From: Balaenoptera acutorostrata
Taxonomy: Eukaryota > Chordata > Mammalia > Artiodactyla > Balaenopteridae
DNA length: 64,000 nucleotides
Direction: 5' to 3'
NCBI RefSeq assembly: GCF_949987535.1
Contig: NC_080082.1
Span: 44,145,874 to 44,209,873, forward strand
The translations under genes and the position numbers were made by a program. Positions 25,533 through 39,083 of this stretch are shown one piece after another. Every line of letters starts with the position of its first letter. The first letter of the stretch is position 1. The notes beneath the pieces were generated by a model. That model worked only from the letters and a program-made list of their open reading frames with translations, ran no database searches and was not told the origin of the DNA.

Positions 25533-26960
25533 TGCATCAGCCTTGCCTCATTTTCACAAGTGGCTATAAAGGAGGGCAGTCAGTAGGCCTCACCCTTCAA
25601 GCCCACTCCAATTTCCTAGAGAAAACACCAGGCCTCGGTGTGCTTTCCTGTGGCAGGTAAAGTTTGCTTTCATTCCTTAGGGGGCACTTTGACTCAGAAA
25701 TGCCCTACCCCAAGGATTCAGCAGTGTTCAGCCCGATTGTTTGAAAATAGCTTTTCTGGCTCTTTCATGTATGAAACCAACTGGGCAAAGAGCCGTTCTA
25801 AGCTGGGGACCATGGTGTCTTAACCTAGTCTACACAGAAGCAGCACTCTGAGTGAGAGAAGCTGCTGGCGTTTGGTAGCACAATCTCCTATTCTGAAGAG
25901 AAACATTTCGTTGTAAGTGTGATGCATCACCCTTGCCACATTTTCTCAACTGGCTTTAAAGAAGGGCAGTCAGTTGGCAGACTTCCTTGAGTCCCTGCGT
26001 CCCAGGCTGGAAACTTTACTTTCATTCCTTAGGGGGCACTTTGGCTCAGAACTGCCCTACCCCAAGGATTCAGCAATGTTCAGCCCGATTGTCTGAGAAC
26101 AGCTTTTCTGTCTCTTTCATGGATGAAACCAACTGGGAAAAGAGCCGTTCTAAGCTGGGGACCATGGTGTCTTTCCCTAGTCTACACAGAAACAGCACTC
26201 TGAGGGAGAGGAGCTGCTGGCGTTTGGTAGCACAATCTCCTATTCTGAAGAGAAACATTTCGTTGTAAGTGGGATGCATCAGCCTTGCCACATTTTCTCA
26301 ACTGGCTTTAAAGAAGGGCAGTCAGTTGGCAATCTTCCTTGAGTCCCTGCGTCCCAGGCTGGAAACTTTGCTTTCATTCCTTAGGGGGCACTTTGGCTCA
26401 GGACGGCCTTACCCCAAGGATTCAGGGATGTGCAGCCCTATTAGTTGAGATCAGCCCTTCTGGCTCTTTCATGGATGAAACCAACTGGGAAATGAGCCGT
26501 TCTAAGTTGGGGCCCATGGTGTCTTACCCTAGTCTACACAGAAACAGCACTCTGAGGGAGAGGGGCTGCTGGTGTTTGGTAGCACAATCTCCTATTTGAT
26601 GAGAAACATTTCCTTGTAAGCGGGTTGCATCAGCCTTGCCACATTTTCTCAACTGGCTTTAAAGAAGGGCAGTCAGTTGGCAGACTTACTTGTGGCCCTG
26701 CTTCCCACGCTGGAAACTTTGCTTTCATTCCTTCGTTAGCACATTGGCTCAGGACGGCCTTACCCCAAGGATTCAGGGATGTGCAGCCCGATTACTTGAC
26801 ATCAGCCCTTCTGGCTCTTTCATGGATGAAACCAACTGGGAAAAGAGCCGATCTAAGCTGGGGACCATGGTGTCTTTCCCTAGTCTACACAGAAACAGCA
26901 CTCTGAGTGAAACGAGATGCTGGCGTTTGGTAGCAAAATCTCCTATTCTGAAGAGAAACA

Positions 26961-26977
26961 TTTCGTTGTAAGCGGGT
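26961..26977 (+). other. Intact CENP-B box
   Basis: Partner of 17394 at +9,567, A linker. Confidence 0.8.
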
Positions 26978-28795
26978 TGCCTCAGCCTTGCCTCATTTTC
27001 ACAAGTGGCTATAAAGGAGGGCAGTCAGTAGGCCTCACCCTTCAAGCCCACTCCAATTTCCTAGAGAAAACACCAGGCCTCGGTGTGCTTTCCTGTGGCA
27101 AGTAAACTTTGCTTTCATTCCTTAGGGGGTACTTTGGCTCAGAACTGCCCTACCCCAAGGATTCAGGAATGTTCAGCCCGACTGTTTCAGAAAAGCTTTT
27201 CTGGCTCTTTTGTGGATGAAACCAACTGGGAAAAGAGCCGTTCTAAGCTGGGGACCATGGTGTCTTTCCCTAGTCTACACAGAAACAGCACTCTGAGGGA
27301 GACGAGCTGCTGGCGTTTGGAAGCACAATCTCCTATTCTGAAGAGAAACATTTCGTTGTAAGTGGGATGCATCAGCCTTGCGACATTTTCTCAACTGGCT
27401 TTAAAGAAGGGCAGTCAGTTGGCAGACTTCCTTGAGGCCCTGCTTCCCAGGCTGGAAACTTCGCTTTCATTCCATAGTTAGCACATTGGCTCAGGACGGC
27501 CTTACCCCAAGGATTCAGGGATGTGCAGCCCGATTACTTGAGATCAGCCCTTCCGGCTCTTTCATGGATGAAACCAACTGGGAAAAGAGCCGATCTTAGC
27601 TGGGGACCATGGTGTGTTTCCCTAGTCTACACAGAAACAGCACTCTGAGTGAAACGAGATGCTGGCGTTTGGTAGCAAAATCTCCTATCCTGAAGAGAAA
27701 CATTTCCTGGTAAGCGGGTTGCCTCAGCCTTGCCTCATTTTCACAAGTGGCTATAAAGGAGGGCAGTCAGTAGGCCTCACCCTTCAAGCCCACTCCAAAT
27801 TCCTAGAGAAAACACCAGGCCTCGGTGTGCTTTTCTGTGGCAAGTAATCTTTGCTTTCATTCCTTAGGGGGCACTTTGGCTCAGAACTGCCCTACCCCAA
27901 GGATTCAGGAATGTTCAGCCCGATTGTTTCAGAAAAGCTTTTCTGGCTCTTTCATGGATGAAACCAACTGGGAAAAGAGCCGTTCTAAGCTGGGAACCAT
28001 GGTGTCTTACCCTAGTCTACAAAGAAACAGCACTCTGAGGGAGAGGAGCTGCTGGCGTTTGGTAGCACAATCTCCTATTCTGAAGAGAAACATTTCGTTG
28101 TAAGTGGGATGCATCTGCCTTGCCACATTTTCTCAACTGGCTTTAAAGAAGGGCAGTCAGTTGGCAGACTTCCTTGAGTCCCTGCGTCCCAGGCTGGAAA
28201 CTTTGCTTTCATTCCTTAGTTAGCACATTGGCTCAGGACGGCCTTACCCCAAGGATTCAGGGATGTGCAGCCCGATTACTTGAGATCAGCCTTTCTGGCT
28301 CTTTCATGGATGAAACCAACTGGGAAAAGAGTCGTTCTAAGCTGGGGACCATGGTGTCTTTCCCTAGTCTACACAGAAACAGCACTCTGAGTGAGACGAG
28401 CTGCTGGCGTTTGGTAGCAAAATCTCCTATTCTGAAGAGAAACATTTCATTGTAAGTGGGATGCATCAGCTTTGCCACATTTTCTCAACTGGCTTTAAAG
28501 AAGGGCAGTCAGTTGGCAGATTTCCTTGAGGCCCTTCTTCCCAGGCTGGAAACTTTGCTTTCATTCCTTAGTTGGCACATTGGCTCAGGACTGCCTTACC
28601 CCAAATATTCAGGGATGTGCAGCCCTATTAGTTGAGATCAGCCCTTCTGGCTCTTTCATGGATGAAACCAACTGGGAAAAGAGCCGTTCTAAGTTGTGGA
28701 CCATGGTGTCTTACCCTAGTCTACACAGAAACAGCACTCTGAGGGAGAGGAGCTGCTGGTGTTTGGTAGCACAATCTCCTATTTGATGAGAAACA

Positions 28796-28812
28796 TTTCG
28801 TTGTAAGCGGGT
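28796..28812 (+). other. Intact CENP-B box
   Basis: Behind the tttgatgag variant, in the same lineage as 2364 and 7869. Pairs with 29538 at 742 bp. Confidence 0.8.
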
Positions 28813-29537
28813 TGTATCAGCCTTGCCACGTTTTCTCAACTGGGTATAAAGGAGGGCAGTCAGTAGTCCTCACCCTTCAAACCTACTCCAATTTCATAGA
28901 GGAAACACCAAGCCTCGGTATGGTCTCCTGTGGCAAGGAAACTTTGCTTTCATTCCTTAGGTGGCACATTGGCTCAGAACTGCCCTACCCCAAGGATTCA
29001 GGAATGTTCAGCCCGATTGTTTGAGAACAGCTTTTCTGGCTCTTTCATGTATGAAACCAACTGGGCAAAGAGCCTTTCTAAGCTGGGGACCATGGTGTCT
29101 TAACCTAGTCTACACAGAAGCAGCACTCTGAGGGAGAGAAGCTGCTGGCGTTTGGAAGCACAATCTCCTATTCTGAAGAGAAACATTTCGTTGTAAGTGT
29201 GATGCATCACCCTTGCCACATTTTCTCAACTGGCTTTAAAGAAGGGCAGTCAGTTGGCAGCCTTCCTTGAGTCCCTGCGTCCCAGGCTGGAAACTTTACT
29301 TTCATTCCTTAGGGGGCACTTTGGCTCAGAACTGCCCTACCCCAAGGATTCAGCAATGTTCAGCCCGATTGTCTGAGAACAGCTTTTCTGGCTCTTTCAT
29401 GGATGAAACCAACTGGGAAAAGAGCCGTTCTAAGCTGGGGACCATGGTGTCTTTCCCTAGTCTACACAGAAACAGCACTCTGAGGGAGACGAGCTGCTGG
29501 CGTTTGGTAGCACAATCTCCTATTCTGAAGAGAAACA

Positions 29538-29554
29538 TTTCGTTGTAAGCGGGT
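29538..29554 (+). other. Intact CENP-B box
   Basis: Second member of the 742-bp pair, with the ccacatgttctc B linker. Confidence 0.8.
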
Positions 29555-32500
29555 TGCATCAGCCTTGCCACATGTTCTCAACTGGCTTTAAAGAAGGGCA
29601 GTCCGTTGGCAGACTTCCTTGAGGCCCTGCTTCCCACGCTGGAAACTTTGCTTTCATTCCTTCGTTAGCACATTGGCTAAGGACGGCCTTACCCCAAGGA
29701 TTCAGGGATGTGCAGCCCGATTACTTGAGATCAGCCCTTCTGGCTCTTTCATGGATGAAACCAACTGGGAAAAGAGCCGTTCTTAGCTGGGGACCATGGT
29801 GTCTTTCCCTAGTCTACACAGAAACAGCACTCTGAGTGAAACGAGATGCTGGCGTTTGGTAGCACAATCTCCTATTCTGAAGAGAAACATTTCCTTGTAA
29901 GCGGGTTGCCTCAGCCTTGCCTCATTTTCACAAGTGGCTATAAAGGAGGGCAGTCAGTAGGCCTCACCCTTCAAGCCCACTCCAATTTCCTAGAGAAAAC
30001 ACCAGGCCTCGGTGTGCTTTCCTGTGGCAAGTAAAGTTTGCTTTCATTCCTTAAGGGGCACTGTGGCTCAGAACTGCCCTACCCCAAGGTGTCAGGAATG
30101 TTCAGCCCGATTGTTTCAGAAAAGCTTTTCTGGCTCTTTCATGGATGAAACCAACTGGGAAAAGAGCCGTTCTAAGCTGGGCACCATGGTGTCTTTCCCT
30201 AGTCTACACAGAAACAGCACTCTGAGGGAGACGAGCTGCTGGCGTTTGGTAGCAAAATCTCCTATTCTGAAGAGAAACATTTCGTTGTAAGCGAGTTGCA
30301 TCAGCCTTGTCACATTTTCTGAACTGGCTTTAAAGAAGGGCAGTCAGTTGGCAGACTTCCTTGAGGCCCTTCTTCCCAGGCTGGAAACTTTGCTTTCATT
30401 CCTTAGTTGGCACATTGGCTCAGGACTGCCTTACCCCAAAGATTCAGGGATGTGCAGCCCTATTAGTTGAGATCAGCCCTTCTGGCTCTTTCATGGATGA
30501 AACCAACTGGGAAAAGAGCCGTTCTAAGTTGTGGACCATGGTGTCTTACCCTAGTCTACACAGAAACAGCACTCTGAGGGAGAGGAGCTGCTGGCGTTTG
30601 GTAGCACAATCTCCTATTCTGAAGAGAAACATTTCGTTGTAAGTGGGATGCATCTGCCTTGCCACATTTTCTCAACTGGCTTTAAAGAAGGGCAGTCAGT
30701 TGGCAGACTTCCTTGAGTCCCTGCGTCCCAGGCTGGAAACTTTGCTTTCATTCCTTAGTTAGCACATTGGCTCAGGACGGCCTTACCCCAAGGATTCAGG
30801 GATGTGCAGCCCGATTACTTGAGATCAGCCTTTCTGGCTCTTTCATGGATGAAACCAACTGGGAAAAGAGTCCTTCTAAGCTGGGGACCATGGTGTCTTT
30901 CCCTAGTCTACACAGAAACAGCACTCTGAGTGAGACGAGCTGCTGGCGTTTGGTAGCAAAATCTCCTATTCTGAAGAGAAACATTTCATTGTAAGCGGGT
31001 TGCATCAGCCTTGCCTCATTTTCACAAGTGGCTATAAAGTAGGGCAGTCAGTAGGCCTCACCCTGCAAGCCCACTCCAATTTCCTAGAGAAAACACCAGG
31101 CCTCGGTGTGCTTTCCTGTGGCAAGTAAAGTTTGCTTTCATTCCTTAGGGGGCACTTTGGCTCAGAACTGCCCTACCCCAAGAATTCAGGAATGTTCAGC
31201 CCGATTGTTTCAGAAAAGCTTTTCTGGCTCTTTTATGGATGAAACCAACTGGGAAAAGAGCCGTTCTAAGCTGGGAACAATGGTGTCTTACCCTAGTCTA
31301 CACAGAAACAGCACTCTGAGGGAGAGGAGCTGCTGGCGTTTGGTAGCAAAATCTCCTATTCTGAAGAGAAACATTTCATTGTAAGTGGGATGCATCTGCC
31401 TTGCCACATTTTCTCAACTGGCTTTAAAGAAGGGCAGTCAGTTGGCAGACTTCCTTGAGTCCCTGCGTCCCAGGCTGGAAACTTAGCTTTCATTCCTTAG
31501 TTAGCACATTGGCTCAGGACGGCCTTACCCCAAGGATTCAGGGATGTGCAGCCCGATTACTTGAGATCAGCCCTTCTGGCTCTTTCATGGATGAAACCAA
31601 CTGGGAAAAGAGCCGTTCTAAGCTGGGGACCATAGTGTCTTTCCCTAGTCTACACAGAAGCAGCACTCTGAGGGACACGAGGTGCTGGCGTTTGGTAGCA
31701 CAATCTCCTATTCTGAAGAGAAACATTTCGTTGTAAGCAGGTTGCATCAGCCTTGCCTCATTTTCTCAAGTGGCTATAAAGGAGGGCAGTCACTAGGCCT
31801 CACCCTTCAAGCCCACTCCAATTTCCTAGAGAAAACACCAGGCCTCGGTGTGCTTTCCTGTGGCAAGTAATCTTTGCTTTCATTCCTTAGGGGGCACTTT
31901 GGCTCAGAACTGCCCTACCCCAAGAATTCAGGAATGTTCAGCCCGATTGTTTCAGAAAAGCTTTTCTGGCTCTTTCATGGATGAAACCAACTGGGAAAAG
32001 AGCCGTTCTAAGCTGGGAACCATGGTGTCTTACCCTAGTCTACACAGAAACAGCACTCTGAGGGAGAGGAGCTGTTCGCGTTTGGTAGCACAATCTCCTA
32101 TTCTGAAGAGAAACATTTCATTGTAAGTGGGATGCATCTGCCTTGCCACATTTTCTCAACTGGCTTTAAAGAAGGGCAGTCAGTTGGCAGACTTCCTTGA
32201 GTCCCTGCGTCCCAGGCTGGAAACTTAGCTTTCATTCCTTAGTTAGCACATTGTCTCAGGACGGCCTTACCCCAAGGATTCAGGGATGTGCAGCCCGATT
32301 ACTTGAGATCAGCACTTCTGGCTCTTTCATGGATGAAACCAACTGGGAAAAGAGCCGTTCTAAGCTGGGGACCATAGTGTCTTTCCCTAGTCTACACAGA
32401 AACAGCACTCTGAGGGACACGAGGTGCTGGCGTTTGGTAGCACAATCTCCTATTCTGAAGAGAAACATTTCGTTGTAAGCAGGTTGCATCAGCCTTGCCT

Positions 32501-34341
32501 CATTTTCTCAAGTGGCTATAAAGGAGGGCAGTCACTAGGCCTCACCCTTCAAGCCCACTCCAATTTCCTAGAGAAAACACCAGGCCTCGGAGTGCTTTCC
32601 TCTGGCAAGTAATCTTTGCTTTCATTCCTTAGGGGGCACTTTGGCTCAGAACTGCCCTACCCCAAGAATTCAGGAATGTTCAGCCCGATTGTTTCAGAAA
32701 AGCTTTTCTGGCTCTTTCATGGATGAAACCAACTGGGAAAAGAGCCGTTCTAAGCTGGGAACCATGGTGTCTTACCCTAGTCTACACAGAAACAGCACTC
32801 TGAGGGAGAGGAGCTGCTGGCGTTTGGTAGCACAATCTCCTATTCTGAAGAGAAACATTTCGTTGTAAGTGGGATGCATCTGCCTTGCCACATTTTCTCA
32901 ACTGGCTTTAAAGAAGGGCAGTCAGTTGGCAGACTTCCTTGAGTCCCTGCGTCCCAGGCTGGAAACTTTGCTTTCATTCCTTAGTTAGCACATTGGCTCA
33001 GGACGGCCTTACCCCAAGGATTCAGGGATGTGCAGCCCGATTACTTGAGATCAGCCCTTCTGGCTCTTTCATGGATGAAACCAACTGGGAAAAGAGCCGT
33101 TCTAAGCTGGGGACCATAGTGTCTTTCCTTAGTCTACACAGAAACAGCACTCTGAGGGACAGGAGGTGCTGGCGTTTGGTAGCACAATCTCCTATTCTGA
33201 AGAGAAACATTTCGTTGTAAGCAGGTTGCATCAGCCTTGCCTCATTTTCTCAAGTGGCTATAAAGGAGGGCAGTCACTAGGCCTCACCCTTCAAGCCCAC
33301 TCCAATTTCCTAGAGAAAACACCAGGCCTCGGTGTGCTTTCCTCTGGCAAGTAATCTTTGCTTTCATTCCTTAGGGGGCACTTTGGCTCAGAACTGCCCT
33401 ACCCCAAGAATTCAGGAATGTTCAGCCCGATTGTTTCAGAAAAGCTTTTCTGGCTCTTTCATGGATGAAACCAACTGGGAAAAGAGCCGTTCTAAGCTGG
33501 GAACCATGGTGTCTTACCCTAGTCTACACAGAAACAGCACTCTGAGGGAGAGGAGCTGCTGGCGTTTGGTAGCACAATCTCCTATTCTGAAGAGAAACAT
33601 TTCGTTGTAAGTGGGATGCATCTGCCTTGCCACATTTTCTCAACTGGCTTTAAAGAAGGGCAGTCAGTTGGCAGACTTCCTTGAGTCCCTGCGTCCCAGG
33701 CTGGAAACTTTGCTTTCATTCCTTAGTTAGCACATTGGCTCAGGACGGCCTTACCCCAAGGATTCAGGGATGTGCAGCCCGATTACTTGAGATCAGCCCT
33801 TCTGGCTCTTTCATGGATGAAACCAACTGGGAAAAGAGCCGTTCTAACCTGGGGACCATGGTGTCTTTCCCTAGTCTACACAGAAACAGCACTCTGAGTG
33901 AGACGAGGTGCTGGAATTTGGTAGCACAATCTCCTATTCTGAAGAGAAACATTTCGTTGTAAGCAGGTTGCATCAGCCTTGCCTCATTTTCACAAGTGGC
34001 TATAAAGGAGGGCAGTCAGTAGGCCTCACCCTTCAAGCCCACTCCAATTTCCTAGAGAAAACACCAGGCCTCGGTGTGCTTTCCTGTGGCAAGTAATCTT
34101 TGCTTTCATTCCTTAGGGGGCACTTTGGTTCAGAACTGCCCTACCCCAAGGATTCAGGAATGTTCAGCCCGATTGTTTGAGAACAGCTTTTCTGGCTCTT
34201 TCATGGATGAAACCAACTGGGAAAAGAGCCGTTCTATGCTGGGGACCATGGTGTCTTTCCCTAGTCTACACAGAAACAGCACTCTGAGGGAGACGAGCTG
34301 CTGGCGTTTGGTAGCACAATCTCCTATTCTGAAGAGAAACA

Positions 34342-34358
34342 TTTCGTTGTAAGCGGGT
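34342..34358 (+). other. Intact CENP-B box
   Basis: Partner of 22236 in the second 12.1-kb copy. Confidence 0.8.
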
Positions 34359-37300
34359 TGCATCAGCCTTGCCACATGTTCTCAACTGGCTTTAAAGAAG
34401 GGCAGTCCCTTGGCAGACTTCCTTGAGGCCCTGCTTCCCACGCTGGAAACTTTGCTTTCATTCCTTCGTTAGCACATTGGCTAAGGACGGCCTTACCCCA
34501 AGGATTCAGGGATGTGCAGCCCGATTACTTGAGATCAGCCCTTCTGGCTCTTTCATGGATGAAACCAACTGGGAAAAGAGCCGTTCTTAGCTGGGGACCA
34601 TGGTGTCTTTCCCTAGTCTACACAGAAACAGCACTCTGAGTGAAACGAGATGCTGGCGTTTGGTAGCACAATCTCCTATTCTGAAGAGAAACATTTCCTT
34701 GTAAGCGGGTTGCCTCAGCCTTGCCTCATTTTCACAAGTGGCTATAAAGGAGGGCAGTCAGTAGGCCTCACCCTTCAAGCCCACTCCAATTTCCTAGAGA
34801 AAACACCAGGCCTTGGTGTGCTTTCCTGTGGCAAGTAAAGTTTGCTTTCATTCCTTAAGGGGCACTGTGGCTCAGAACTGCCCTACCCCAAGGATTCAGG
34901 AATGTTCAGCCCGATTGTTTGAGAATAGCTTTTCTGGCTCTTTCATGGATGAAACCAACTGGGAAAAGAGCCGTTCTAAGCTGGGGACCATGGTGTCTTA
35001 CCCTAGTCTACACAGAAACAGCACTCTGAGGCAGAGGAACTGCTGGCGTTTGGTAGCAAAATCTCCTATTCTGAAGAGAAACATTTCGTTGTAAGTGGGA
35101 TGCATCTGCCTTGCCACATTTTCTCAACTGGCTTTAAAGAAGGGCAGTCAGTTGGCAGACTTCCTTGAGTCCCTGCGTCCCAGGCTGGAAACTTTGCTTT
35201 CATTCCTTAGTTAGCACATTGGCTCAGGACGGCCTTACCCCAAGGATTCAGGGATGTGCAGCCCGATTACTTGAGATCAGCCCTTCCGGCTCTTTCATGG
35301 ATGAAACCAACTGGGAAAAGAGCCGTTCTTAGCTGGGGACCATGGTGTCTTTCCCTAGTCTACACAGAAACAGCACTCTGAGTGAAACGAGATGCTGGCG
35401 TTTGGTAGCAAAATCTCCTATCCTGAAGAGAAACATTTCCTTGTAAGCGGGTTGCCTCATCCTTGCCTCATTTTCACAAGTGGCTATAAAGGAGGGCAGT
35501 CAGTAGGCCTCACCCTTCAAGCCCACTCCAATTTCCTAGAGAAAACACCAGGCCTCGGTGTGCTTTCCTGTGGCAAGTAAACTTTGCTTTCATTCCTTAG
35601 GGGACACGTTGGCTCAGAACTGCCCTACCCCAAGGATTCAGGAATGTTCAGCCCGATTGTTTGAGAATAGCTTTTCTGGCTCTTTCATGGATGAAACCAA
35701 CTGGGAAAAGAGCCGTTCTAAGCTGGGGACCATGGTGTCTTACCCTAGTCTACACAGAAACAGCACTCTGAGGGAGAGGAGCTGCTGGCGTTTGGTAGCA
35801 CAATCTCCTATTCTGAAGAGAAACATTTCGTTGTAAGTGGGATGCATCAGCCTTGCCACATTTTCTCAACTGGCTTTAAAGAAGGGCAGTCAGTTGGCAA
35901 TCTTCCTTGAGTCCCTGCGTCCCAGGCTGGAAACTTTGCTTTCATTCCTTAGGGGGCACTTTGGCTCAGGACGGCCTTACCCCAAGGATTCAGGGATGTG
36001 CAGCCCTATTAGTTGAGATCAGCCCTTCTGGCTCTTTCATGGATGAAACCAACTGGGAAAAGAGCCGTTCTAAGTTGGGGACCATGGTGTCTTACCCTAG
36101 TCTACACAGAAACAGCACTCTGAGGGAGAGGAGCTGCTGGTGTTTGGTAGCACAATCTCCTATTTGATGAGAAACATTTCCTTGTAAGCGGGTTGCATCA
36201 GCCTTGCCACATTTTCTCAACTGGCTTTAAAGAAGGGCAGTCAGTTGGCAGACTTACTTGAGGCCCTGCTTCCCACGCTGGAAACTTTGCTTTCATTCCT
36301 TCGTTAGCACATTGGCTCAGGACCGCCTTACCCCAAGGATTCAGGGATGTGCAGCCCGATTACTTGACATCAGCCCTTCTGGCTCTTTCATGGATGAAAC
36401 CAACTGGGAAAAGAGCCGTTCTTAGCTGGGGACCATGGTGTCTTTCCCTAGTCTACACAGAAACAGCACTCTGAGTGAAACGAGATGCTGGCGTTTGGTA
36501 GCAAAATCTCCTATTCTGAAGAGAAACATTTCCTTGTAAGCGGGTTGCCTCAGCCTTGCCTCATTTTCACAAGTGGCTATAAAGGAGGGCAGTCAGTAGG
36601 CCTCACCCTTCAAGCCCACTCCAATTTCCTAGAGAAAACACCAGGCCACGGTGTGCTTTCCTGTGGCAAGTAAACTTTGCTTTCATTCCTTAGGGGGCAC
36701 TTTGGCTCAGAACTGCCCTACCCCAAGGATTCAGGAATGTTCAGCCCGATTTTTTCAGAAAAGCTTTTCTGGCTCTTTCATGGATGAAACCAACTGGGAA
36801 AAGAGCCGTTCTAAGCTGGGCACCATGGTGTCTTTCCCTAGTCTACACAGAAACAGCACTCTGAGGGAGACGAGCTGCTGGCGTTTGGTAGCAAAATCTC
36901 CTATTCTGAAGAGAAACATTTCGTTGTAAGCGAGTTGCATCAGCCTTGTCACATTTTCTGTACTGGCTTTAAAGAAGGGCAGTCAGTTGGCAGACTTCCT
37001 TGAGGCCCTTCTTCCCAGGCTGGAAACTTTGCTTTCATTCCTTAGTTGGCACATTGGCTCAGGACTGCCTTACCCCAAAGATTCAGGGATGTGCAGCCCT
37101 ATTAGTTGAGATCAGCCCTTCTGGCTCTTTCATGGATGAAACCAACTGGGAAAAGAGCCGTTCTAAGTTGTGGACCATGGTGTCTTACCCTAGTCTACAC
37201 AGAAACAGCACTCTGAGGGAGAGGAGCTGCTGGTGTTTGGTAGCACAATCTCCTATTTGATGAGAAACATTTCCTTGTAAGCGGGTTGCATCAGCCTTGC

Positions 37301-37621
37301 CACATTTTCTCAACTGGCTTTAAAGAAGGGCAGTCAGTTGGCAGACTTACTTGTGGCCCTGCTTCCCACGCTGGAAACTTTGCTTTCATTCCTTCGTTAG
37401 CACATTGGTTCAGGACGGCCTTACCCCAAGGATTCAGGGATGTGCATCCCAATTACTTGAGATCAGCCCTTCTGGCTCTTTCATGGATGAAACCAACTGG
37501 GAAAAGAGCCGTTCTTAGCTGGGGACCATGGTGTCTTTCCCTAGTCTACACAGAAACAGCACTCTGAGTGAAACGAGATGCTGGCGTTTGGTAGCAAAAT
37601 CTCCTATTCTGAAGAGAAACA

Positions 37622-37638
37622 TTTCGTTGTAAGCGGGT
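37622..37638 (+). other. Intact CENP-B box
   Basis: Partner of 25516 in the second 12.1-kb copy. Confidence 0.8.
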
Positions 37639-39066
37639 TGCATCAGCCTTGCCTCATTTTCACAAGTGGCTATAAAGGAGGGCAGTCAGTAGGCCTCACC
37701 CTTCAAGCCCACTCCAATTTCCTAGAGAAAACACCAGGCCTCGGTGTGCTTTCCTGTGGCAGGTAAAGTTTGCTTTCATTCCTTAGGGGGCACTTTGACT
37801 CAGAAATGCCCTACCCCAAGGATTCAGCAGTGTTCAGCCCGATTGTTTGAAAATAGCTTTTCTGGCTCTTTCATGTATGAAACCAACTGGGCAAAGAGCC
37901 GTTCTAAGCTGGGGACCATGGTGTCTTAACCTAGTCTACACAGAAGCAGCACTCTGAGTGAGAGAAGCTGCTGGCGTTTGGTAGCACAATCTCCTATTCT
38001 GAAGAGAAACATTTCGTTGTAAGTGTGATGCATCACCCTTGCCACATTTTCTCAACTGGCTTTAAAGAAGGGCAGTCAGTTGGCAGACTTCCTTGAGTCC
38101 CTGCGTCCCAGGCTGGAAACTTTACTTTCATTCCTTAGGGGGCACTTTGGCTCAGAACTGCCCTACCCCAAGGATTCAGCAATGTTCAGCCCGATTGTCT
38201 GAGAACAGCTTTTCTGTCTCTTTCATGGATGAAACCAACTGGGAAAAGAGCCGTTCTAAGCTGGGGACCATGGTGTCTTTCCCTAGTCTACACAGAAACA
38301 GCACTCTGAGGGAGAGGAGCTGCTGGCGTTTGGTAGCACAATCTCCTATTCTGAAGAGAAACATTTCGTTGTAAGTGGGATGCATCAGCCTTGCCACATT
38401 TTCTCAACTGGCTTTAAAGAAGGGCAGTCAGTTGGCAATCTTCCTTGAGTCCCTGCGTCCCAGGCTGGAAACTTTGCTTTCATTCCTTAGGGGGCACTTT
38501 GGCTCAGGACGGCCTTACCCCAAGGATTCAGGGATGTGCAGCCCTATTAGTTGAGATCAGCCCTTCTGGCTCTTTCATGGATGAAACCAACTGGGAAATG
38601 AGCCGTTCTAAGTTGGGGCCCATGGTGTCTTACCCTAGTCTACACAGAAACAGCACTCTGAGGGAGAGGGGCTGCTGGTGTTTGGTAGCACAATCTCCTA
38701 TTTGATGAGAAACATTTCCTTGTAAGCGGGTTGCATCAGCCTTGCCACATTTTCTCAACTGGCTTTAAAGAAGGGCAGTCAGTTGGCAGACTTACTTGTG
38801 GCCCTGCTTCCCACGCTGGAAACTTTGCTTTCATTCCTTCGTTAGCACATTGGCTCAGGACGGCCTTACCCCAAGGATTCAGGGATGTGCAGCCCGATTA
38901 CTTGACATCAGCCCTTCTGGCTCTTTCATGGATGAAACCAACTGGGAAAAGAGCCGATCTAAGCTGGGGACCATGGTGTCTTTCCCTAGTCTACACAGAA
39001 ACAGCACTCTGAGTGAAATGAGATGCTGGCGTTTGGTAGCAAAATCTCCTATTCTGAAGAGAAACA

Positions 39067-39083
39067 TTTCGTTGTAAGCGGGT
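39067..39083 (+). other. Intact CENP-B box
   Basis: Partner of 26961. A nearby substitution (gaaatgag at 39019) is private to this copy and leaves the site untouched. Confidence 0.8.

Larger units (their letters stand above)
22132..28456 (+). repeat. Block P, copy 2 (inside 12.1-kb copy 1)
   Basis: This is the 9,567-bp-shifted counterpart of 12565-18889. It ends where gtaagtgggatgcatcagc replaces gtaagcgggttgcatcagc. It holds the intact boxes 22236, 25516 and 26961, each exactly 9,567 bp after its partner in copy 1, so box status has been inherited with the block. Confidence 0.85.
18456..30561 (+). repeat. 33-monomer higher-order repeat, copy 1 (12,106 bp)
   Basis: Monomer starts from 18740 to 30494 give 13 A and 20 B. 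The same series, shifted by 12,106, follows immediately. The left limit is set by tctacaaagaaac at 18455 against tctacacagaaac at 30561. Cut points within a tandem repeat are a convention. Intact CENP-B boxes are at 22236, 25516, 26961, 28796 and 29538. Confidence 0.92.
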